NCBI GenBank assembly: GCA_937901695.1
Contig: CALDJN010000336.1
Location: forward strand, 1-6,096
Length of the DNA stretch: 6,096 nt
Direction of reading: 5' to 3'
Source: an uncultured Anaerocolumna sp.
GTDB taxonomy: Bacteria > Bacillota > Clostridia > Lachnospirales > Lachnospiraceae
Numbering within the stretch: position 1 is the first letter of the stretch; every line of letters starts with the position of its first letter. The position numbers were made by a program, and so were the translations under genes. Below are positions 1 to 5,447 of this stretch, one piece after another. The notes beneath the pieces were generated by a model that made no database searches, was not told where the DNA came from, and was given only the letters and a program-made list of their open reading frames with translations.

Positions 1-8
1 CATTGATT

Positions 9-47
9 TTAGTGTTTGATTAGTGTTCGATAATTTTAGTATTTGAT
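9..47. repeat. Three 12-bp direct repeats, TTAGTRTTYGAT
   Basis: Copies lie at 9-20 (TTAGTGTTTGAT), 20-31 (TTAGTGTTCGAT) and 36-47 (TTAGTATTTGAT). The first two are adjacent, sharing one base, and the third follows after a four-base gap. Read on the minus strand they are ATCRAAYACTAA units in the transcribed leader of the promoter at 117-145. They could be a protein-binding array or a remnant of a longer repeat that continues past the left edge. No function is recognised. Confidence 0.6.
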
Positions 48-116
48 TTTGCAATAATTATTGTAACTAATGCATGAAAATAATCGAATTCGCGTCTCCA
101 TTGGCGATGGAATTTT

Positions 117-145
117 ATTATATCTTGTATAAAAGGATTTGTCAA
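117..145 (-). promoter_or_regulatory. Perfect-consensus housekeeping sigma promoter
   Basis: On the minus strand the -35 box TTGACA (140-145) and the -10 box TATAAT (117-122) both match the vegetative consensus exactly, with an ideal 17-base spacer (123-139). Transcription should start near 109-111 and run leftward out of the window, inside a small inverted repeat TCCAT/ATGGA (97-111). More than 100 bases follow without a usable start codon and ribosome site, so the transcript has a long leader or is a non-coding RNA. The target gene is outside the window. Boxes and spacing are read directly; activity is inferred. Confidence 0.65.
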
Positions 146-167
146 CGATTTTTTTCATCTCTATACA
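139..167 (+). promoter_or_regulatory. Possible weak plus-strand promoter sharing the -35 region
   Basis: TTGTCA (139-144, five of six consensus bases) is followed after exactly 17 bases by TATACA (162-167, four of six). The -35 box overlaps the opposite-strand TTGACA by five bases because TTGTCAA reads as a near -35 on both strands. If active it would give an RNA starting near 174 and ending at the terminator at 411-436. In DNA this AT-rich, a match of this quality can arise by chance. Confidence 0.22.
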
Positions 168-328
168 TGAAATATCTACCAATCAAAATGGATGCCAATA
201 TTAAATTTATTCTTACATATATAACTGATATCTTAATATCTTACATTTTTTTAATTTATCTTTATTAAACTTCATACTTATTTCATTTTTTTATCACATT
301 ATAGACACAAACTCCATCTATACTATAA

Positions 329-358
329 GTAGATAGTGAATAATAAATCACTTTCTAC
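329..358. repeat. 11-bp inverted repeat (hairpin) with one mismatch
   Basis: GTAGATAGTGA (329-339) pairs with TCACTTTCTAC (348-358), giving ten base pairs and one T-T mismatch around an eight-base AT loop. No T-tract follows on the plus strand, so it is not an intrinsic terminator there. It lies upstream of the plus-strand terminator at 411-436 and could be a stem of the same RNA, or a protein-binding dyad. Confidence 0.5.
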
Positions 359-410
359 TCCCACCCTATTATACGCATGGTACTATATAAATCTAGATAC
401 CAGGTGAAGA

Positions 411-436
411 AGTCAGCAGACCCCGCTGGCTTTTTT
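411..436 (+). terminator. Plus-strand intrinsic terminator
   Basis: AGTCAGC (411-417) pairs with GCTGGCT (425-431), seven pairs including one G-T wobble, around the loop AGACCCC. It runs directly into six T residues (431-436). This is a canonical Rho-independent terminator for plus-strand transcription. Read on the minus strand the hairpin is followed by a mixed sequence without a U-run, so it should not efficiently stop the alr-mazF transcript. No plus-strand gene precedes it here, so it ends either a small RNA or stray antisense transcription. Confidence 0.65.
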
Positions 437-474
437 GTCTTGATTAATAATTTTCGGTGCTGGATAACTAAGAT

Positions 475-504
475 AACTGGTGGCTAACCAGGAGAATACT
501 GGTT
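475..504. repeat. Overlapping, mutually exclusive short hairpins
   Basis: AACCAG (486-491) can pair with CTGGTT (499-504) around GAGAATA. Its ACCAG part (487-491) can instead pair with CTGGT (477-481) upstream. The two folds cannot coexist. A wider 5-bp stem TGCTG (458-462) with CAGCA (521-525) could enclose either one. A direct repeat GATAACT lies at 463-469 and 472-478. This may be a structured RNA on either strand or chance pairing; no known RNA family is recognised. Confidence 0.3.
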
Positions 505-541
505 TCTAACATCGCATTTACAGCAGCCTCTTGTATTTAAC

Positions 542-560
542 AGTTAGGGTCCATCTAACT
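542..560. repeat. Short hairpin downstream of mazF
   Basis: AGTTAG (542-547) and CTAACT (555-560) form a perfect 6-bp stem with a seven-base loop, 28 bases past the mazF stop codon. It lacks a U-run on either strand, so it is at best a weak 3'-end stabilising structure for the alr-mazF message. Confidence 0.35.
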
Positions 561-587
561 CTCCCAAGTGACTACTAAATAAATTAA

Positions 588-941
588 TTAAATGTATGTA
601 TCTAATGCAAAACTTATAATTAATGCTCGATTAATCTTTTTTAATACGTCTTGATCTAGATGACATACCTTTTCTTTTAACCTTGATTTATCAATGGTTC
701 GAATTTGTTCTAAAAGGATAACTGAATCTTTTATAATCCCATATTTGTCTGCATCTATTTCAACATGGGTGGGGAGCTTTGCTTTATTCATTTTTGATGT
801 AATTGCTGCACATATTACTGTTGGGCTATGTTTATTACCTGTATCGTTTTGTATAATCAGTACTGGTCTTACTCCGCCCTGCTCAGAACCGATTACAGGT
901 CTTAAATCTGCATAAAATATATCGCCTCGTTTTATATTCAC
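588..941 (-). CDS. mazF: MazF/EndoA-type mRNA interferase (toxin)
   Basis: This 117-residue protein aligns almost end to end with Bacillus EndoA (about 116 residues), a dimeric cytoplasmic ribonuclease that cleaves mRNA at short specific sites and arrests growth. The N-terminal signature K4-R-G-D7, the stretch G18-S-E-Q-G-G-V-R25-P, and A45-A-I-T48 are visible. R25 and T48 correspond to the catalytic pair of the family, so the toxin looks intact. The LPTHVEID and DSVILLEQIRTID segments are also typical. The start is GTG at 939-941: an in-frame stop (948-950) lies just upstream, and GGAG (953-956) precedes it with a rather long 11-base spacing. It follows alr by 98 bases on the same strand, as in Bacillus, but the antitoxin gene that normally sits between is absent. 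Function is well supported; the cleavage site of this enzyme is inferred only. Confidence 0.95.
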   Translation of the reverse strand: MNIKRGDIFYADLRPVIGSEQGGVRPVLIIQNDTGNKHSPTVICAAITSKMNKAKLPTHVEIDADKYGIIKDSVILLEQIRTIDKSRLKEKVCHLDQDVLKKINRALIISFALDTYI

Positions 942-952
942 TATTTTTCACA

Positions 953-1012
953 CTCCATTTTATGGCTTTACTCTTATTATCTCCAATTTTGTAATGTATA
1001 TTCCATAAAATG
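953..1012 (-). promoter_or_regulatory. 10-bp inverted repeat abutting the mazF ribosome site
   Basis: CATTTTATGG (956-965) and CCATAAAATG (1003-1012) are perfect inverse complements separated by 37 bases. In the mRNA the 3' arm ends within the mazF Shine-Dalgarno GGAG (953-956), whose first G is the last paired base. A stem here would partly mask or flank the ribosome site. The loop contains one UACAU pentamer (994-998). No U-run follows, so it is not a terminator. The pairing is seen directly; a regulatory role is inferred. Confidence 0.45.
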
Positions 1013-1039
1013 TTTTCTTTTCTGTGACATTTTTAAAAA

Positions 1040-2236
1040 TTACTCTTTTAATTCATAAATCTTATTCTGATAACTATATATACGCGGGATTCTCTTTCCT
1101 ATATTACATATAATTTCATAATTAAATGAATTCACCAGAGCACCTACTTCTTCTACAGAAATGAATTGGTCCCCATCTCTGCCTATCAAAGTTACAGAGT
1201 CTCCTTGCTTTATATTATCAATGTGAGTAACATCTACCATAAATTGATCCATGCAGACTCTTCCTAAAATTGGAGCCGATTTGCCATGTATTAATACTCT
1301 GCCTTTGGAAGAGAGCTGTCTTGGGTATCCATCTCCGTAACCAACTGGAATGGTAGCTATTTTTGTTCTTCTTTTTGTTATATAAGTACTGCCATAACTT
1401 ACGCCAACTCCTGGTTCTACATCCTTTACATAACTTACATGTGACTTCAGTTCCAAAGCTGGTGTAAGTTTTAATTGTTCCTTATTTACTTCCTCTGATG
1501 GATATAAGCCATAAGTAGATATACCGCTTCTAACCATATTAAGCTTAGCTTCTGGCATATCAATAATTGCTGCACTATTAGAAATATGTTTAATAGGTAA
1601 AGTAACTCCTTCCTCTTCTAACCGATTTACAAATTTTAAAAAACGATTTAATTGATTATGAGCTGAAGTTTTATCTTCTTCGTCTGCACAGGCAAAATGT
1701 GAAAATATGCCTTCAATTTTTACACCTTTTAATGCTGCAATCTCCTTAATTTCTTCAATACTTTCTTCTGTGTCACGAAATCCTAATCTGGTCATACCAG
1801 TATCCAGTTTAATATGAATTGGTGCCACCTTATTCTGACTTAATGCTTCGTCAGACAGTTCTTTCGCCAAATCATACTGGAAAATAGTCTGGCTTATATT
1901 ATATTCAACTAATTTTTTATATTGTTCCTTTGGGGTATATCCAAGGATTAGTATTGGTTTCTCAATACCTGCATTTCTAAGTTCAATTCCCTCTTCAATA
2001 ATTGCAATACCAAATGCATCTACACCAATATGATCCAATGTTTGTGCAATGGGGATGGCACCGTGACCATAACCATCCGCTTTTAAAATAGCCATAATTT
2101 TAGTATTTTCCCCAGTTAACTTCTTTATATTTAAAATGTTATCACAAATTGCATCTAAATTAATATTTGCAGTAACCCTGTAATAACGCTGTTGTTTTAC
2201 TTCTTTTAAAGATAATATCTCGTAGTCTTTTGTCAT
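1040..2236 (-). CDS. alr: Alanine racemase
   Basis: This 398-residue protein is a fold-type III, pyridoxal-phosphate (PLP) dependent alanine racemase. It interconverts L- and D-alanine in the cytoplasm and supplies D-Ala for peptidoglycan. The N-terminal PLP barrel carries the Schiff-base lysine K52 in AILKADGYGHG (49-59). HIKLDTGMTRLGF (141-153) includes substrate-binding R150. HISNSA (217-222) and R236 near SGISTYG contact the cofactor. The C-terminal beta domain has the second catalytic base Y281 in GVSYGSTY, followed by IPVGYGDGYPR and the GRVCMDQFMVD substrate-site motif (325-335). All key residues are present. The protein has about 13 extra N-terminal residues relative to Bacillus-type enzymes, but no other start codon fits, and AGAGGA (2241-2246) precedes the ATG. 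It lies between nnr and mazF on the same strand and is probably co-transcribed with mazF. Confidence 0.97.
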   Translation of the reverse strand: MTKDYEILSLKEVKQQRYYRVTANINLDAICDNILNIKKLTGENTKIMAILKADGYGHGAIPIAQTLDHIGVDAFGIAIIEEGIELRNAGIEKPILILGYTPKEQYKKLVEYNISQTIFQYDLAKELSDEALSQNKVAPIHIKLDTGMTRLGFRDTEESIEEIKEIAALKGVKIEGIFSHFACADEEDKTSAHNQLNRFLKFVNRLEEEGVTLPIKHISNSAAIIDMPEAKLNMVRSGISTYGLYPSEEVNKEQLKLTPALELKSHVSYVKDVEPGVGVSYGSTYITKRRTKIATIPVGYGDGYPRQLSSKGRVLIHGKSAPILGRVCMDQFMVDVTHIDNIKQGDSVTLIGRDGDQFISVEEVGALVNSFNYEIICNIGKRIPRIYSYQNKIYELKE

Positions 2237-2275
2237 AACATCCTCTATTCCGGCACTTTAACGCCTTTTATTAAC

Positions 2276-2337
2276 GAAGCAGATTTGTGACCGGCATAAA
2301 TTGCCGGTTGAAAAAACAATGTTTTTCAACCTGCTTC
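2276..2337 (-). repeat. Nested inverted repeats: possible three-way-junction RNA
   Basis: Three stems fit in 62 bases between nnr and alr. An outer 7-bp stem joins GAAGCAG (2276-2282) with CTGCTTC (2331-2337). Inside it, ACCGGCA (2290-2296) pairs with TGCCGGT (2302-2308) around a five-base loop, and GGTTGAAAAA (2306-2315) pairs with TTTTTCAACC (2322-2331) around a six-base loop. The stems share two or three junction bases, so they would stack tightly. The element starts four bases past the nnr stop codon and ends 39 bases before the alr start. Neither hairpin is followed by a U-run in the transcribed direction, so it is not a standard terminator. A role as a processing site, 3'-end stabiliser, mobile repeat remnant or alr leader element is conjecture. 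Confidence 0.55.
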
Positions 2338-2341
2338 CAAT

Positions 2342-4099
2342 TTATTTTTCTAATACTTCTGGCAATGCCTCAATTATATCACTAGCCATCATACTATAAC
2401 AACCCTTTTTCTCTGCTGCTTTATCACCGGCTAATCCATGTATATAAACGCCTAGCCTTGCTGCTTCCCATGAAGATAATCCTCCCCCAATGAAAGCTCC
2501 TATTATACCTGTTAAAACATCCCCGGAACCACCGGTAGACATACCGTTGTTTCCTGAAGTATTAATATATGCCACTTCTTTATATGAAGCGATGGTTCTT
2601 GAATCTTTTATGACAAATATTAGTTCATTATTATCGGTACATTTACCGGAAATTTCTAGTAAATTAGTAACAATCTCTTTTACTGGCATGTTAATAAGTC
2701 TGGATAGCTCTTTTATATGTGGAGTCAATATAGTCCCCTTCGGTAGCATATTAACAATATCTTCATGTATAAAAACAGTTTTATCTTTATTTAGTTCATA
2801 ATCCTTATTTAGTTCGTTATCTTTATTTGGCTCGTTATCTCTGTTTAGTTCGTCATCTTTATTTAATTCATTGTCTTTATTTAGTTCGCCATCTTTATTT
2901 AGTTCGTAATCTTTATTTAGCTCGCCATCTTTATTTAGTTCATCATCTTTATTTAGCTCGTTGCCTTTATTTAATTCATTATCCTTAACAAATTTCTTAT
3001 GATTCATAGATGCTATAATATTTAAACCGTCTGCATCAATAAGCAGCGGGGCTTTTGCATTTCTTATAACTAAATTTAGCAGCTTCTCAGAATCCAAACC
3101 CACACCAATACCCGGACCTATAACAATGGCAGTTGCCCAATGTATTTGCTCGATAATTTCTCCTATTTTACTAGAATCCTCAAGTGTTTCTGAGGTATAA
3201 GTATATAATAATGCCTCCGGTAATAACTGCTGCATAATAATTCTGTTTTCTTCTACCGTCATTACCTTCACCAAGCCAGCTCCGGAACTATATGCTGCTT
3301 TTGCAGAAAGATAGCAGGCTCCGCTCATATTATTTGAACCTGCAATTATCAGAACTTTTCCATAGGTACCTTTATTAGAATACTTGTGTCTTGTTGGTAA
3401 CTTCTCCTTATCAGCATTGTCATATATGTGGTAATGGATTCCAGCTGTTTTGCTTGTTGCATCAAAGGCTGTCTGTGGGAATCCAATATCCGCCACAATC
3501 ACTTTCCCCGCATATTCACAGCCCGGATATAAGATTAAACCTACCTTGTTGTATCCAAATGTAATTGTATAGTGGGCTTTTACAGCTACATTCAAAGGTT
3601 TTGCCAAATCCGATGATAAACCAGAGGGAATATCAACGGCAAATACCAGATGATTGCCAGAATTTATATTTTCTATAATCTCTTCATAAGTACCAGTAAC
3701 TGGCCTATTTAAGCCAATTCCAAATAACCCATCTATTATTATAGTATATTCATTGATGTTTATATTGTTAAATATGGATATGCTTAAATTTCGTGCAATT
3801 TTAAGCTGCTCCTTTGTTTGCGCTGAAGCTTTGTTTTCATCACCAACTAAAAGTATGGCAGCTTCATAGCCTTCACATTTTAATATACGTGCTGCTGCAA
3901 TACCATCACCACCATTGTTGCCGGTTCCGCATACTGCTAGAATCTTATCCCCTGGATTACTGTGTTGTTTTACTACATTTGCAACCTGTAAGGCAGCACG
4001 CTCCATCAATACCACAGAAGGAATTCCTATTTTCCTAATGGTGTAAGAATCTATTGCTTTCATTTGGGTAGAAGTAACTACTTCTTTCATAATTCTCAC
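2342..4099 (-). CDS. nnr: Bifunctional NAD(P)H-hydrate epimerase/ADP-dependent dehydratase with repeat insertion
   Basis: This fused YjeF-type enzyme repairs hydrated, inactive NADH and NADPH. The epimerase half (about 1-220) interconverts R and S hydrates, and the dehydratase half (about 235-585) restores the cofactor using ADP. Epimerase marks are the substrate-cradle motif GTGNNGGDG (58-66), IIDGLFGIGLNR (121-132) and AVDIPSGL (154-161). Dehydratase marks are GKVLIIAGS (247-255), IVIGPGIG (325-332), PLLIDADGLN (351-360), ILTPHIKEL (457-465) and the catalytic GNNGMSTGGSGDVLTG (516-531). Residues 373-438 are eleven tandem DxELNK hexapeptides placed between the DADGLN and TPH motifs. Without these 66 residues the protein is 519 long, close to the roughly 515 of the E. 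coli enzyme, so this is an added insertion. The first codon as given is GTG at 4097-4099. ATG at 4088-4090, with GGTGA (4096-4100) five bases before it, is an equally good or better start and matches the family's usual MK-V-T beginning. Confidence 0.95.
   Translation of the reverse strand: MRIMKEVVTSTQMKAIDSYTIRKIGIPSVVLMERAALQVANVVKQHSNPGDKILAVCGTGNNGGDGIAAARILKCEGYEAAILLVGDENKASAQTKEQLKIARNLSISIFNNININEYTIIIDGLFGIGLNRPVTGTYEEIIENINSGNHLVFAVDIPSGLSSDLAKPLNVAVKAHYTITFGYNKVGLILYPGCEYAGKVIVADIGFPQTAFDATSKTAGIHYHIYDNADKEKLPTRHKYSNKGTYGKVLIIAGSNNMSGACYLSAKAAYSSGAGLVKVMTVEENRIIMQQLLPEALLYTYTSETLEDSSKIGEIIEQIHWATAIVIGPGIGVGLDSEKLLNLVIRNAKAPLLIDADGLNIIASMNHKKFVKDNELNKGNELNKDDELNKDGELNKDYELNKDGELNKDNELNKDDELNRDNEPNKDNELNKDYELNKDKTVFIHEDIVNMLPKGTILTPHIKELSRLINMPVKEIVTNLLEISGKCTDNNELIFVIKDSRTIASYKEVAYINTSGNNGMSTGGSGDVLTGIIGAFIGGGLSSWEAARLGVYIHGLAGDKAAEKKGCYSMMASDIIEALPEVLEK
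2786..2983 (-). repeat. Eleven in-frame 18-bp tandem repeats within nnr
   Basis: The coding-strand unit is close to GAT-NNY-GAA-CTA-AAT-AAA, encoding D-x-E-L-N-K, repeated eleven times without gaps (residues 373-438). Variation is concentrated in the second codon, whose residues in order are N, N, D, G, Y, G, N, D, N, N, Y, always with a pyrimidine third base. The other codons change mostly at silent sites, apart from G379, R420 and P424. Because the unit is a multiple of three, gain or loss of copies would keep the frame. The encoded segment is hydrophilic and net acidic, so it is likely a flexible surface loop. Confidence 0.93.
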
Positions 4100-4137
4100 C
4101 CACGCCTTTCTTAAGAAATCTATATTGATATTTATAT

Positions 4138-4146
4138 ATCATACCA
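4138..4146 (-). promoter_or_regulatory. Likely extended -10 promoter for nnr
   Basis: On the minus strand TGG-TATGAT (4138-4146) fits an extended -10 element (TGN before a -10 with five of six consensus bases). A transcript would begin near 4131, some 30-40 bases before the nnr start. No good -35 box is present at the right distance, only a T-rich stretch, which is acceptable for extended -10 promoters. It lies in the 115-base gap between the exporter genes and nnr, which suggests that nnr, and perhaps alr-mazF, can be transcribed separately from the exporter. Confidence 0.4.
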
Positions 4147-4214
4147 CTTTACTAGATAGAATAAAATAAAAAATTCATATGCATTACTATTTGGTTACAG
4201 CTCGGCCTGTGGTA

Positions 4215-5447
4215 TTACTTGGTATATTGACTTCTAATATAATTCCTCCCATTATTTACAAAGTCTGCACCTATGATAAAAATAGGAATCATGTAAATAT
4301 ATCCATTGCTGGCAATAAAAGTCCTTCCAGTTTTATACAAGATAAAAATAGCTCCACATTCTAGTATGACTGCAAGGATGGCTAGAGAGAAACCGTTTAT
4401 TTTGTCTAAAAAGAATCTTATATGTGCTGCAAATACCCATATGCAGGCAAAGGAAATCAGAGTGTAATAAATACATCTTTTTGCATAACGGATAAAGTTA
4501 ATATCCTTTACTGTTGGCGTCAAATATGCCATTTGCCCCATTTGTATTCTAAATTCTTTATATTTTTCTATCCAAAAAGAAAAATCGGACCATTTAGTAG
4601 GAATTAGACGTTCCGGTATATGAATCTGAAATTCCAACAGCCATTTTAATACCATCCAGACTGCTAGAAAGCCTAATAGAAGAACAAATGCTTGTAACGG
4701 CAAGGTTCTTCTTCTCCAAATTACTTTCAATATCTGATAGAGCATATAGAAACCCAGAAACCAGCCAGGTACTCTATAAAGTCTATCTAAAATTCCTCCA
4801 TAGAAGGGGCCATCTAAAAGGGTATAGGAATCAGCTAAATTATTTTGTGCCATAAATGCATTTGCCAGCTCCTGCCCATTTTCTTTGTCCTCATATACCA
4901 GCTCCAGGTTGGAATAAGTATGTTTTTTATCATTAATTTGAATGAAAAAAATAGGCTCTGGAGATTTTATGATTCCCCGTATGTAATATTGCTTATTCCT
5001 ATAGGTAATAATATTTCCTACCGAATCCACTGTTCCAAATAATTTATATGCCACCACCTGATCTATCATACAGCCTTCGTAATCTTCCTGGATAAGTAAG
5101 TTTCCTTGGGTCAGTCTCATTGGATATACTTGATTAATATCGCCATATACTTCAATTAGCTGTGTCTTGTAGGGTATTCCCAATTCTTCATTGGTGATAG
5201 TTTGATCCTCTAAACGATTCCAGGCACTGATATGAGGAATATTTTTTGGATTTTTATATTCTTCATATTTTAATGCAGTCATGAATCTTTCTACTGAAAT
5301 CCTGTCTTCTTTCATTCGTATACTAACCGATTGATAATGTTCTTTTATATACTGTCCATAATATATTCCGCTGCCCCATATAATCAGTGCCGCCAAAGAG
5401 AGCAGAATAATGAACAGCCTTTTTTTCATCCTCCTAATTAGGGTCAT
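4215..5447 (-). CDS. MacB-like membrane protein, probable exporter permease subunit
   Basis: This 410-residue membrane protein has an N-terminal membrane segment (about 11-30) after a basic MTLIRRMKKR start, then an extracytoplasmic region (about 35-220). That region ends with a MacB periplasmic-core-like stretch: CMIDQVVAYKLFGTVDSVGN (126-145) and the following YYIRGIIKSPEP, where the family shows a fold of the type 'lFG...vG..i...y.v.Gv'. Further hydrophobic segments lie at about 226-243, 249-271, 325-346, 353-371 and 382-398, with an external loop around 277-324. The ordinary FtsX-type C-terminal module is not recognisable. It overlaps the adaptor gene by 14 bases, so the two are translationally coupled and likely act together in export of an unknown substrate. 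The start is ATG 5445-5447 or ATG 5427-5429 (giving 404 residues). Assignment to the MacB/FtsX superfamily is by pattern only and moderately sure. Confidence 0.7.
   Translation of the reverse strand: MTLIRRMKKRLFIILLSLAALIIWGSGIYYGQYIKEHYQSVSIRMKEDRISVERFMTALKYEEYKNPKNIPHISAWNRLEDQTITNEELGIPYKTQLIEVYGDINQVYPMRLTQGNLLIQEDYEGCMIDQVVAYKLFGTVDSVGNIITYRNKQYYIRGIIKSPEPIFFIQINDKKHTYSNLELVYEDKENGQELANAFMAQNNLADSYTLLDGPFYGGILDRLYRVPGWFLGFYMLYQILKVIWRRRTLPLQAFVLLLGFLAVWMVLKWLLEFQIHIPERLIPTKWSDFSFWIEKYKEFRIQMGQMAYLTPTVKDINFIRYAKRCIYYTLISFACIWVFAAHIRFFLDKINGFSLAILAVILECGAIFILYKTGRTFIASNGYIYMIPIFIIGADFVNNGRNYIRSQYTK
5430..5435 (-). promoter_or_regulatory. AGGAGG embedded at the adaptor stop/permease start
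   Basis: A perfect AGGAGG Shine-Dalgarno (5430-5435) overlaps the adaptor's TAG stop (5434-5436) and directly abuts the ATG at 5427-5429, leaving no spacer. The upstream ATG (5445-5447) has no clear ribosome site. Ribosomes ending the adaptor would be held at this point, so the permease is probably started by termination-reinitiation; which of the two ATGs is used cannot be decided from the sequence. Confidence 0.5.

Larger units (their letters stand above)
1..587. other. Gene-free, signal-rich intergenic region
   Basis: No reading frame here has both a ribosome site and recognisable protein content. The stretch is very AT-rich up to about 300 and of more mixed composition from 360 to 570. 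It holds three 12-bp direct repeats (9-47), a perfect 12-bp palindrome CAATAATTATTG (52-63), a short hairpin TCCAT/ATGGA (97-111), a consensus minus-strand promoter (117-145), a hairpin (329-358), a plus-strand intrinsic terminator (411-436) and a cluster of short inverted repeats (475-560). No intrinsic terminator in the minus orientation is visible after mazF, so where the alr-mazF transcript ends is unclear. Confidence 0.7.

Noticed and set aside
74..268. 64-codon plus-strand open frame
   Set aside because: No ribosome site before the ATG, composition of random AT-rich translation (I, F, Y, L), and it runs across both predicted promoters.
298..303. Second perfect TATAAT on the minus strand
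   Set aside because: No -35-like hexamer at 16-18 bases upstream and no TGN extension, so chance in AT-rich DNA is likely.
977..1030. 17-codon minus-strand frame between alr and mazF as a vestigial antitoxin
   Set aside because: Far shorter than any known MazE-type antitoxin, no recognisable motif, and no convincing ribosome site.
2290..2331. Hairpins after nnr as an intrinsic terminator
   Set aside because: No run of U follows either hairpin in the transcribed direction; the T-rich part lies within the stem itself.
2490..2801. Plus-strand open frame opposite nnr, and similar plus-strand frames at 694-915, 3814-4038 and 4845-5042
   Set aside because: They lie antisense to well-supported genes, lack ribosome sites and resemble no protein family.
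2786..2983. 18-bp repeats as a CRISPR array
   Set aside because: The units are directly contiguous with no spacers, are too short, and stay in frame within a conserved enzyme.
4141..4215. ATACCAC/GTGGTAT inverted repeat between the permease and nnr
   Set aside because: Only 7 bp with a 61-base spacer, overlapping the promoter by chance; not distinctive in this composition.
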